Assembly: GCF_000143415.4 (NCBI RefSeq)
Contig: NW_003314289.1
Location: forward strand, 1,120,402-1,184,401
Direction of reading: 5' to 3'
Origin: Selaginella moellendorffii
Lineage: Eukaryota; Streptophyta; Lycopodiopsida; Selaginellales; Selaginellaceae
Length of the DNA stretch: 64,000 nt
Part shown: one piece after another, positions 42,930-53,718 of the stretch
Position numbering within the stretch: position 1 is the stretch's first letter
How the letters are laid out: each line of letters opens with the position of its first letter
Notes under the pieces: generated by a model
Databases searched by the model: none
What the model saw: only the letters and a program-made list of their open reading frames with translations
Told to the model about the DNA's origin: nothing
Program-made: the position numbers and the translations under genes

Positions 42930-45834
42930 TTTTCTAGAAAGATGACATTTATGCCTTTCTTCTATAATATTATGCTAGGTAGCAGTTTACACCTTGCATT
43001 TTGTTAAACTCTATAAGAGTAGTGAGCTCTTACTAATACTAACTTAGTCTTGATGGCCTTGCACTTTAGCTGAGGATGGTGATGTTTAGCCTAGTTGTTT
43101 GAAGTTGAGGTGTTAATACTTATATTATAGCTTTGTTTATGAGGAGGTTATGTACCAGAGTCTATCTCATAGTCTTTACTATAGTTTCAACTAAATGTTG
43201 ATCATGCATAATTAGCATCTTCAAGGCATGCTCAGAGTTGTTAGCTAAATGCATTAGTGAGTTTATTGCAGTTGAGTTGGATTCAAGTGGTCATTTAGTT
43301 CATGCTTATCTATGAACCTTTATCTTATATCTAGGGTATTACATTCATATTGGACAAGTATATGACTCGATGGCATAAGTTTAGTGTTTGAGTTTTATGA
43401 AGGGCAAGTTAAAGAATGATTATTGGTTGTTTTGCAACTAGTAATTACTTGTAGATTTTGTCGAGGAACGTTAACACTTGCTTCACTTGATGATGATTTA
43501 GTGGTGATAGGTTTACTTTACTGGATGGTGTTACGGAGGATCGTGTCATTAAACTTGCATAATTTTTCCATGTTAGCATATCGATTCTACCTTTGTCGAT
43601 ATCATTTAGTTATGTTTAGTCTATGGTGTTAGATTTCATTGAGTTGTGGACATGGTGAATCACTCCTTGATGATGTGTTATTTATAACTAAATATTGTTG
43701 AAGGATTGATTTTAGATACTGACTAAGGTATCTTCAACTTTTTGTAGCTTGATTGTTAGAGAGCTTTGAGTGATGATTCACTCTTGTTTTCTTTTAGCTT
43801 TATTCTAGTGTTGATGGTATTAAAGTGATTTTTTGTCATTGATATTATTGATGTGGAGATTCAAGTGAAATAAGATGTCTCTCTGTAAGATTGATATTAA
43901 GTTTCATTAGTCTTGATGCAAATAATATTAATACTTAGGCTATAGCTTTGTGTTATTAGCATTTGTGCAATTGCTAGTTAGCAACTATATTGGCAATCAA
44001 ACAAATTGAGTAGTAGTTAAGTTAATTGTATCTTAGAAAGTTGTTTAATAGAGGTTGAGTTTTAAGCTTTTCCTTGAAAAATGATTCAATTATGGATTAT
44101 ACTAACTTTAAGAGAGGAAGAGTTAGTGATCGATAATGAAGATGTTAATTCCTTGTTGGATTTAAGTTAGGGATATATCAATCATTGATGATTCTTTTCA
44201 TGTTTGTTACAAGTGAGTTACGTTTGGTTGTAAATGAATTCATAAAGGATCGTTTGATGATCACTTGTTAAGCATATCTTCGTTGTGCTTAACTTTTGGA
44301 TTGATGCAAACATATTTTTCATTAGCTTTGGCATTATGAAGTATAGCTTTTAAATGTGTTGAGAAGGATATTATGTTGTATTATAATTTCTTCTTTAGTA
44401 TTGAAGTTAGTTCATATGAGACTCATGATCATTGTTATGCAAGACTTGGCTATAAACTTCTTCAAACTTTTAGTTCTTTAAGTTTTATACTCATTGTTTC
44501 ATTTGTTAAAAGTTGTTAGGGAAGGTATTTTAGTTTATTATCTTTAATGTTAAAGGTAGTATTTGCATCTAGCAATCATTGATGATGGATGACTATCATC
44601 TTGGGATAGTTTATTGTTCTCGTTAAGAGTTTTACCTAGTTGTTGTTGGTGATGAATGATTTGCTATACTTTGGGATAATGGATTATTTCTTTGATAATG
44701 ATTATGCATGTTTCTAATGATGAGATGATTAATGATCTTTCATGATAGTTAGTTGTTCTCATTGATAGCTTTTGGCTTTTTGCAATACCATATATTCTTG
44801 TGGTTTGCTCTAGATTGGTCTCTTGAGTTTGAGACATCGGTAGGATGTTACTGAAGTTTGTTTAAGCAACTTTAGTTCTTCATATTATTGACCAAGATCT
44901 ATTCAAATTGGCTAATGTGATAGTTAGCATGAACATTGTGTTTGTTAGTTTTTGCAATGTTTATTTTGTTCTATTAACCATTGCTATAGTTGGTTCTGAT
45001 AGATTGGATATTATTTCTTTTAGATGATAAATTCGTAAGTATTTGATTTGTCAGTCGATGATACTTTATGTTCTTTTAGATGTCTTTTATAAGTTGTTTG
45101 GTATGTTATTTGCAATCTTTAATAATTAAGTTTTATCATTAAGTTTTCTTTATGATACATTAGCTATTGAATTTGCTGGATGATGAATTCTAAGTTTTCC
45201 AATTATGATGATCTTGGCCTATACTATAATTCTCATCTATCAAATAATAACTTAGAATACTTTTGTGTTCTAATCTAAGATTTATTCACTAATACTTAAG
45301 TCTCTAATATATCATTGTTTATGACTTTAATATTGTCCATCTATTGATCTTTGGGTTTAGGCCAGTATAAGCAAATTGGCTTCAACACTTTGTGTTCATG
45401 GTAAAATCTTTAGTTATAGGGTTAGCTATTATCGACTGGTCACATCACCTACCTCTCTCTTGATGTTCTTTATTTTGTTAAAAAGGGCGTGATCATAATT
45501 ACCTATTTATAATCTATTTAAACCTTACTGATAAGTTTGGTTTCTTTGCTCAACAGGGTTAGGGCCATGCCATATGTGGGTAAGGGCTATTACTCTTTTG
45601 TAAACTGGGTAACACCTAGAGCAGCAAAGGTGGCTAACTCTATTAGTCATTTTTTTGTCGGCAATGGCCAGAAGGTGTTTGAGTGTAGTGCATTTGCATC
45701 AGACAAAGAGGTTACCTTAACTTATTTAAATTGGTGTATTTCTCACAAAGTGTGAATACCGTGAACTTTTTCTAGAGTTATTTCCTTTGCGGTATTCTAA
45801 ACTAGAGTATGTATTGACGAGAACGTCAATCTTC
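42930..45834. other. AT-rich DNA, probably the decayed interior of a family-C element
   Basis: Nearly 3 kb of AT-rich sequence without a recognisable protein; frames are short. A polypurine tract and LTR follow directly at 45835, so at least the right part should once have been the interior of a family-C retrotransposon oriented rightward. I could not recognise pol domains. Confidence 0.4.
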
Positions 45835-46974
45835 CCTGGGGGGAGAGTGTCGCAAATGTGGCTTTGGGTATTGAAAGTTATTTGTCCACTAGTTCTTTTG
45901 GATGTTCTATTACAATGGCAAAAAGTTGGTATTGCTGAACCCTTTATCAGTCCCTTTTGTGTTAGTGAAGTTAACTAGGCATTTTGAGTATACTTAGACC
46001 AAACGAGCATAAAGACGAAATTCCTACATGCAATTAGCTAAGCATATTTAACCTAGTAAAGAGTTCCCGTCTTATTCTATCTTGCACTAGCTAGTGACAA
46101 GAACCCTTGCGTATTGAGACTAATCCCTTAATATCGCTAGATGATAGCTTACTGTGTCTGCTAAACACCCTCGCTATCATACACTTTGTATTAGTTTCAT
46201 TTGGTCCCAATTACTATTTATAGTAAATGTCTAAATTTGCTAATTTCGTATATCTATGGAATGTAGATATTGTCTTGAACATAATAATGTTTATCCCGTG
46301 TTCAAATTCACAATTTAGCACCATTCCATATTTATTAAGTCTTGAGTTAGTCCCAGAGATTAACTCTTAGTAGTAAGGATGGCTAAGGGAGAAAGCCCAA
46401 AGTGTGCATTCCTCAAAAGGGGGTTATAAAGGGTTTTAAATATATAGTAGAGATAATGGGTAAGTTGAGTATAACTAACTAACTTGAGGCATAATTTAGC
46501 TTCTGTTTACGTGCCTATCTTTATTTTGCATCAAACTTGGGTTTAAACCCAAATTTCACACCATACTAGTTGATGGAGTACATATCCTTGCGTTATGCCA
46601 CTAATATGCTAAAATAGCGTCAAACTCCATTTGGCTTTGTTTTGTATATTAATCCTAGCATTAGGATAGATATTCTAAGATTATTCCAAGTCACTCAATG
46701 CTTTTGTCCTTTTGCTTTTTAGGCTGTACATTTGGGAGTTGCTTTATGCTTCAGTTCCTTTGTTCTTTAACTCCATGCTTAATAGTTTGGCTCCATTCCT
46801 TTATTTAGTGGCCCAAGGCTTTGAAACTTAGGTTCCATTTTGCTATCCTTGGACATGTGGTATATAGCATGTGGCATGTGACATGTGGCACATAAAGGAG
46901 GGTTTAAGTTCCACTTCGTAGTTATCCTATAGTTAATGACCATAGGGTAAAGGGTAAAAACCACATATGCTACA
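45835..46974 (+). mobile_element. Family-C 3' LTR with adjoining polypurine tract
   Basis: The purine tract CCCTGGGGGGAGAG (45834-45847) abuts TGTCGCAAATGTGG (45848), and the LTR ends ATATGCTACA at 46974. At 1127 bp it is the most complete family-C LTR here and defined the ends used for the other copies. A conserved GAAAGCCCAAAGTGTGC block and a TATATAGTAGAGATAATGGG block lie at 46393-46460. Confidence 0.75.
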
Positions 46975-48003
46975 ATATTAATCTTTCAAAAGTATGATAT
47001 TGTAGCGTGTAGCGAAAGTAATACATGGATTGTTATTTCTTGAGAGGAATTAATCTCTTAAACTTGGTTAATCAATTCACTCTGACTTAAACTTCCTTTG
47101 AGTCTTTTGATAAATATGTAATTTTATTACTGTTGTGAAATAGATAAGTATAGCTTTTCTTTTGGAGCCTTCACTTGCTGATAACTCTATATATTTGACA
47201 ATACTCCAAAAAAGTTTCTTTATGAATTTTCAATAAAAGTTTATATTTTCCTCTTCAAAAGTGATTACCAGCCTCTAGGCAGAATAATGGACAAGGCTGA
47301 TTAACTTATCACCTTGATGAAGATAAATAACCATTTTATATATATATATATATATATAACCATACCATTATTGCAAAGATCCATCCAAATATAGTAATTG
47401 CTTACATCTTATCATAAATTAGTCACGAGCATTTAACCAAAAGACAAAGAATTTATGTTTGATTAGGGATTGGGAATTGGGAGTTTTTCCAAATTCCATA
47501 ATCTTAAATTCAGCTAACAATTACAAGCACATTAACGCTACACAGAGTTGGAGTGCCCCCCCCTCCCCCCCCTCTTTTCTATGTTATCTCGTACTATGCT
47601 CTTCTGCACTGTATTGACAAAGTAAGTTAGCCAACATTAATATGTACACCAGACTTGAAGATGTTGCAGAAGAATGAGAGTAAGCAAAACGCTACATCAA
47701 TAAGGTAATTTTACTTTCTAAAACTCAAACGGATTCAGAGTCCGTACAAGCCATATTACATGTTCTAAATCCATGGGAGTGGTCAGACTGCAGGTAAGGC
47801 CACCTTCTATGCTTATTTATACCAAACTTTTCTATTACCTTTGCAGCAATTATATCAGTCGAATCTACAGCATTAAAGATATTCGAAAATCCATGCTACC
47901 TTTGTACACGAAGCTAGTCACGGCCGCCTGAGTATTTGGAGCTTTGGTCTTTTATATCTTGTATTATAATTTCTTTTGTTCCTAACAGTGGTGTTATTCC
48001 AAC
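46975..48003. other. Intergenic DNA with a (TA)n tract
   Basis: No gene or element end was recognised. A TA dinucleotide run lies at 47337-47358 and a C-rich run with single T breaks at 47557-47573. Confidence 0.5.
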
Positions 48004-48240
48004 CATAGGCACTCGAAGATGGGTGAGGGCTCTCAATCTCACTATCTAAGTCCCTTGGAACTCCAAGGAAGAGTAAGTATAAGTTTCAAACATTAGAAAC
48101 CAAACGTTAAGGTGGGACGATGGGCTGAAGTTTACGACGGTTTGACTTTCGCTGCAGTGCATCGAGCAGGACATATGGTACTGAGTACACAGTCACAACG
48201 AGGACTCGATTTTAAGGCTTTCTCTCTGGAAACCCACCAC
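48004..48240 (+). pseudogene. Serine carboxypeptidase-like (SCPL) C-terminal fragment
   Basis: Two short pieces match the C-terminal part of plant serine carboxypeptidase-like proteins. The first is GTRRWVRALNLTI (48004-48045), followed by a stop. The second is VGRWAEVYDGLTFAAVHRAG then HMV (48112-48180), the segment that normally reads GLTF-A-V-x-G-AGHMVP and carries the catalytic histidine. The rest of the enzyme is absent and frames are broken, so this is a remnant. A 40-bp gap with a GTAAGT-like donor (48072) may be the old intron. Confidence 0.65.
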
Positions 48241-48360
48241 CGCGCTTTCACAAACAAGGATCTACGTAAAAAAACAACCTGCAAAACTTTCTAAAGAATA
48301 AATTCTTGGTGCTGGGGTTTCATTCATAACGTTCTTCTAGCTACCAAGTATAGAGAACGT

Positions 48361-48940
48361 TTGGAGCTCAATCGACTTCTCCAGATCTTGAGAAGCCATC
48401 AAGGAATCAGCAAGGACATACCAGGTGTGTTTTGGAGAGTTCTGCAACAAGCTAAGTTGTCTCAAAGACGGGAAATGGCTCCATGGTCTTGTTTCCAGTT
48501 CCCGCTTTTGGATTGGATCAAACACATTTTGGAAACACACTCTTAAGTCTATATAGCAAGTGTGGGGCGATCCAGGAGGCTTTACAAGTTAGTATGGAGC
48601 AGAGAAATGTTGGTGATGATCTCGGCATTTGCCATTTGATGAGGCATAATTGCTTCACTCGGCTCTGACGTTCGTAGACACGGACTTAGTCTTTGGAAAC
48701 TTGCTCACCAACTTATGAGAAGTGTGGATGTCTCCGGAAAGTGTTTGAGCGGATGATCGTGTCTCCTGGACGTGGATGGTGGCCATGCACGCTCAACACG
48801 GTGATTGCCAGAAATCGTGGTTTTTGGAAAGATGTAGCAAGGTGGCGTCAAGGCACTTTCACGGTGGTTTTGTTTGCATGTTCGCTGGAGCGAGTTTGGG
48901 ATAGAACCCTCGAGAGATCACTACACTTGCATGGTTGATC
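48361..48940 (+). pseudogene. PLS-type pentatricopeptide repeat (PPR) gene fragment
   Basis: Broken frames show typical PPR phrases: a DGKWLHGLV-like piece near 48465-48490, FGNTLLSLYSKCGAIQEALQV (48510-48580), a second YEKCGCLRKVFERM (48708-48755) and a FTVVLFACSLE-like step (48858-48890). PPR proteins of this class bind organellar RNA. Frameshifts between the pieces and loss of most repeats mark it as a pseudogene. Confidence 0.6.
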
Positions 48941-49327
48941 TCTTGGGACGGGCTGGGAGAGTGTTGACGATCGAATTCCTCGACTAGCAAGCCGGATCTA
49001 GCTGTGCTCTTGAATTCGTGTAGGAGTTTTGCGGATTGAGGATAAAGGATTGCCGGCGGCGTGCTCGACAGCTACTTACAAATTCGCAACTTTAAAGTTT
49101 ATTGTTCCATAGGATTGGTGTGGCGATCTACGGCTGTGGTAGTTTATCTATACGCCACGTGGCGGTTCCTTATTGGCATTATTTTGAGGAATCAAACGGA
49201 TATGCTTCGCCATGGCGGAAGAATAGGTCGGTCTGGAGGAGACGCTGGTCATCCAACGCAATGCGCCCGTCTGGATTGAGGATCTACCGGTAAGGAAGGA
49301 TATCACAGCTCCCTCTTCGCGCCGACA
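48941..49327. promoter_or_regulatory. Upstream region of the pTAC16-like gene
   Basis: 387 bp without a supported gene. It presumably contains the promoter and leader of the gene starting at 49328. I recognised no specific element with confidence. Confidence 0.35.
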
Positions 49328-51425
49328 ATGCTGCTGGAAGTGGGATCGCTGCGCAGCGCGGGCAATGGGAGCTACTGCCTGGCCACATTTCCCGGCCGGA
49401 GTGCCAAGAACAGGCAATCGCGCGTAACGATTGTATGCGCCCGGGGCAAGGCGATTGATGGCAGCAGCAGCAGCAGCGGCACCAAGAGATTCCCTTTGGG
49501 TGGCACCAGAAAGAAGATCAAAGACGAGGAAGGCAGCGATGGCGAGCAGGAATCATCGAATGGCGCTCTGAATTTCGGGACGCAGCTCTTAAATCTCGCC
49601 TCCAGGAGGGACAAATCTTCTCCCCCGGCTAAGAGTGGAACCAAGAAAGAGCTCGCTTTGTCACTGGGTCTTCTTCGCCGAGCTCCCGACGCTAAGACAG
49701 TGTTTGTGGCTGGAGCAACTGGTCAGATCGGCGCTAGAGTCTCGCAGCAGCTACTCCGGAGTGGATTCACAGTCCGTGGAGGTGTCCGCGATCTCTACTT
49801 CGCCCAGCAGCTCGCGGAGTTCGCTACGCAGTATGGGGTGAGTGGAAAGATAGTTTGGTTTATATCCGTTGGAGGAGATTTCTCACAGTGTTCTCCGGCG
49901 CGCAGGTGATCAGCAGGGACGAAGCACGGAAGATCAACGCAGTGGAATTCGATTTCAAGGACGTAGAGTCGATAGCAAAGGCTATAGGGAACGCAGGGAA
50001 GGTGGTGGTGACGGTCGGTCCCTCGGAGGATGGTCCTCGGGGGAAAGTCTCGGCAAAGGATGCCCTCCAAGTTCTAGAGGCGGCCAGTGTAGCACAGGTG
50101 GGGCATGTTGTGGTGGTGGCCGAGGCTGGCGGTGTGTCGAGCAGCGGCGGCGGTCCGCTGGCCTTGATCACGGATTTCTTCAGTAAGTTGTTCAGCAAGG
50201 GTGCAGAAGTCTCGACTGATTCGTTGCTCGATAGTGTTGTGGACACGGAGCTGAGGTTTACGTTTGTCAAGGTGAGCTCCACCGAGGGTGTGGATGATTT
50301 CAGCCCCGACGGAGAGAATGTAGTGCTGCTGTCTGAAGGGACGTATAACCAAGGCACGGGAAAGGTACCGATCGAAACAGCTTGCTCCTTTTCTCTTCTT
50401 ACGCATTGGAGTTTCTTGTGTTCCAGGTATCGAAGTCTCAACTCGCGTCTGTTGTAGCGGGGATCTTTGCAAACATTGCCATAGCAGAGAACAAGGTTAG
50501 TTCCCGTTCCCATGCACGTAATACGTAAAAGGGGAGTTCGTTACAAAGTTTGGCTTTGCGTTTTAGGTGGTCGAGGTTGCCACTGTTGAACCTGGAGCAT
50601 CCAAGCCCATTGAAGAACTACTAAGGTGCTCAAGTTATCTTTTCCTTCCTCTGTATGATTCTTCTAACCCGCGCCCGTGCCAGTGCTATACCAGAGGATG
50701 GAAGACGAGCTGCATTGGCGGAGGCGCGAGACAAAGCGGAGGCCGAAGAGCGGCAGAGACAGCTTCGGGAGCAGGCAGAGGCCGAAGCCAAGAAAGCGCT
50801 GGAAGAAGCGAAGGATGCCGCTGCTCTCGCCAACGAGCTGGAGGAAGAGGCAAAGGAGCTGGCTAAACAGGAAGCACAGGCGGTTGCCAACGCTCAAAAA
50901 GCCAAAGACAAAGCCAAGGCCGCGGCAGCGTCGCTGGAAGCTCTGGGGGCAAAGATGAAGGATATTGGAGCTTCCATCAGCGAGACATCGCAGAATGGCT
51001 TCGGTGGTTTCTTCAAGCGAGGCACAGTGGCTGGTCCTCCGGCCGAGGAAGAAGACGATTTGGAGAGCAGCGGGACATCCCAGAATGGCTTCGGTGGTTT
51101 CTTCAAGAGAGGCACAGTGGCTGCCAAGAAAGAAGAAGAGAGTCAGGAGGAGGAAGAAGAGAAGCCAAAGTTTGGTCTGGGAAACTTGTTTAAGAGGAGC
51201 AAGGACACAGCATCATCAGCCGAGACTCCATCGCCAGCAAAGAAAGTTCCTTTTTCCAAAACGAAGACCCCAAGTCCTCCAAAGAGACGATCGCCACCAC
51301 CGCCACCACCGCCAGCGATGAGGACGAAGGCTCCGAGAGAGACGAGCAAGGCTCAAAGCTCGGCAGGAAAGAAGAGTGTGCTGGGAGGATTGTTCAAGCA
51401 AGACACGATATATATCGACGAGTAA
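49328..51425 (+). CDS. PTAC16: pTAC16-like plastid NAD(P)-binding protein
   Basis: Predicted exons 49328-49837, 49906-50364, 50427-50495, 50567-50625 and 50684-51425 encode about 612 residues. The N-terminus is Ser/Arg-rich and acid-poor (a likely plastid transit peptide). A Rossmann fold begins near 124 with VFVAGATGQIG (glycines 129, 132, 135) and runs to about 365. Wording such as SIAKAIGNAGKVVVTVGPSE and IPEDGRR closely matches Arabidopsis pTAC16 (At3g46780), a thylakoid and plastid-nucleoid protein related to TIC62. A long Glu/Ala coiled coil follows (about 370-450). The tail carries two copies of SQNGFGGFFKRGTVA plus KFGLGNLFKRS, and ends SVLGGLFKQDTIYIDE, the pTAC16-type ending. It is longer than the Arabidopsis protein (about 510) because of these repeats. 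Introns are 62-71 bp with standard sites. The gene appears intact. Confidence 0.9.
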
Positions 51426-51525
51426 CACGATAGTATATTGTACAAACCATGATATCGTCTGTAAATCAATCAAAAAGAGATATTTTGCGTTGTATGCTTT
51501 TGTGTGGAGGAAGTTGCTTGCTGCT

Positions 51526-53346
51526 ATGGCGCAAAGTGGTGTGTGTGGGATTGAGAGAGCAAGGCTGTGGAGAGATGGAGGAGGAGTTTGTGCTTCTTTG
51601 AAGAATCGACCATGGCCATTGTCTCGTTTGAGAAGATTTAAGATTTCTTTGGTAGCAGCAGCAGCAGCTACTGGCGAGGAGGCCCTGATTGATGCGTTGG
51701 TTGGAGTTGGAGGGCGAGGCCGGAGTGCAAGCCAAGAACAACTCAAGGTGAATTACATCATTGTTCGTTTTTTTTTACCAAAACTATATTTGAATTATAC
51801 TGTATTTTTTGGCCAGGCAATTGCGAATGCTGTGACAGCACTTGAGTCGGAAGGAGGCATCGAAGAACCTGTGAGTGATTCGAAGAAAAGAGTGAGATTT
51901 TGATGATTTGATTTGTGCAGACAAAGTCGGAGTTGATCGAAGGCCTATGGAGATTAATGTACACAACAAGGCCCAGCACTGCATCCCCGATTCAAGTTAA
52001 ACCTTCTACTACAACCATTCGTTCATTTTATTCACTGCCTGGACTTTTTTGTAGAGGACTTTTGTGGGAGTGGATGCATTTACAGTTTTCCAAGACATCA
52101 AACTCAGCGATCGCAGTGATCAAAGAGTGTCAAACACTGTAAAGTTTTCTGAGAAAATTGGTGAGCTCAAAGTGGAGGTAAGCAAACATAGTCTGCTCGT
52201 TTCTTTAACTTTGGAGAAATCTTCCAGGCCGAAGCCTCAGTTGCTAGCTCCAAAAGGATCAACTTTCGTTTCGACCGGGCCGCATTCTCTTTCTCGTTCC
52301 TTCCATTCAAAGTTCCATACCCGGTTCCTTTCCGTTTGCTGGGCGACGAGGCCAAAGGATGGCTCGACACAACTTATCTCTCTCCCTCTGGAAATATTCG
52401 AATCTCAAGAGGCAACAAGGTACACAATTAGACAATTAGTATATCACTATCACATTGGTTTCTCCAGGGGACAACCTTTGTCCTGCAAAAGACCTTGGAC
52501 CCTCGACAGCGGCTGCTTGCAGCTATATCCTCAAAAAAGGACGTTGAAAAGGTCTAAGAAACGAGATCTTAGTTTCTTTCAAGACTTGTATTTGTTTGAT
52601 CTTGAAGGTGATTGAAGAGCTGGTTGAGCTCAACTCGACCGAGTCCCCGGCAGAACTGGATGCATTGGCAGGGAAGTGGAGACTAGTTTGGAGCTCACAA
52701 GTAACTCACAAATTACTTTCACACCTTTTCTAAAATACTTGGCAAGTTTTGTAACAGGGCAGCGACGCAAACTGGCTGCAAAAACTCACGTCGGGCCTCC
52801 CAAGCTGGCAAGTAAGTTTTGAGTGTTGATGCTAATTTAAGAAGACGAAAAGATCTATAGGTACAAAGATCCATACATATTTACATAAAGAATGTGGCTG
52901 CAGATTGTTAAAGCAGCAAGCGGCGATCTCGAAAATCTGGTAGAGCTGCTGCCCGGATTTCTGAGCCTGAAAGCCAGAGCAACGTCAGAGTAAGCACTTT
53001 GTCTTCCATTCATAATTACGATTAGATTACCATTAACGTGCTAAATCCAGAGCCACCTCCAAAACGCGGCGTCATGTACGGATACAAGGCGCGGCCGTAC
53101 AGCTGTTGGGCGGATCGGTTTCGGTTCCTCTCAACATCGAAGGCGCCGGCTACGTAGAGCTGACGTAAGCATATTCTGTCACCTCGACAGATATTCTGCC
53201 ACCACCCGCGGCATATTCTGTCTCTTTGACGTACATTCCGTCACCACCTTTTTTGTTCTTTCAGGTATCTGGACAAGAGGATGAGAATTAGCAGAGGGAA
53301 CAGAGGGAGCACATTCGTGCACGTCCGCGACGACGACCAGAATTGA
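51526..53346 (+). CDS. PAP12: Plastid lipid-associated protein / fibrillin, PAP12 (FBN10) type
   Basis: Eleven predicted exons: 51526-51747, 51817-51870, 51921-51995, 52055-52177, 52228-52419, 52468-52551, 52608-52700, 52758-52811, 52904-52989, 53051-53164, 53265-53346. All phases fit, giving 392 residues. The N-terminus is basic and Ala-rich (transit peptide). The first fibrillin domain has GLWRLMYTTRPSTASPIQ and LPFKVPYPVPFRLLGDEAKG, then LDTTYLSPSGNIRISRGNKG. A second, shorter domain has GKWRLVWSSQ and ends YLDKRMRISRGNRG. This two-part layout is that of Arabidopsis PAP12 (At1g51110). Fibrillins bind lipids in plastoglobules and thylakoids. The start lies only 100 bp after the pTAC16-like stop on the same strand. 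It appears intact. Confidence 0.9.
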
Positions 53347-53718
53347 TCCATTATATGTTTTTGATTGATTGATTGAATTGATTGACAACAACAACGAACG
53401 ACGATGTAAAATTATGCATGTTCCCCTTCCCCTCCTCCTATAATAATAAGTATTGTTCATACAAGCCCCCGCCCATCCCCGTGTGATCTTATATAAAACT
53501 TGGTACAAATACTGTTACTTGGACCTCCTCGTTTTTTTTTGGGATGTTTTTTCCTTCCATAGCTTCGAATGTAGCAACTTTTGTGTGTCAGATGTGCGGC
53601 CTGTGACTGATTATACATGCCCGACTCCAAAGTGAAAGAGGAAAGAAAGACTAGAGCTGAGTGAGAGCGTTCGTAATGTACCTCGCGCGCGAAGTAGCAA
53701 AGTCCCCGAGCTTTGCTC
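53347..53718. other. Convergent 3' intergenic region
   Basis: 372 bp between the stops of the PAP12-like gene (plus) and the Pumilio gene (minus). It should hold both 3' UTRs and poly(A) sites; TATAATAATAAG at 53440 is a possible near-upstream signal. No gene is seen. Confidence 0.5.

Noticed and set aside
42930-45834. An intact family-C retrotransposon interior
   Set aside because: A polypurine tract and LTR follow, but no gag or pol domain could be recognised, so only a decayed interior can be proposed.
43423-45978. Short open frames in AT-rich DNA (for example 43423-43632, 45537-45755, 45787-45978)
   Set aside because: No similarity was recognised. The last one runs through the polypurine tract and LTR border, so it is accidental.
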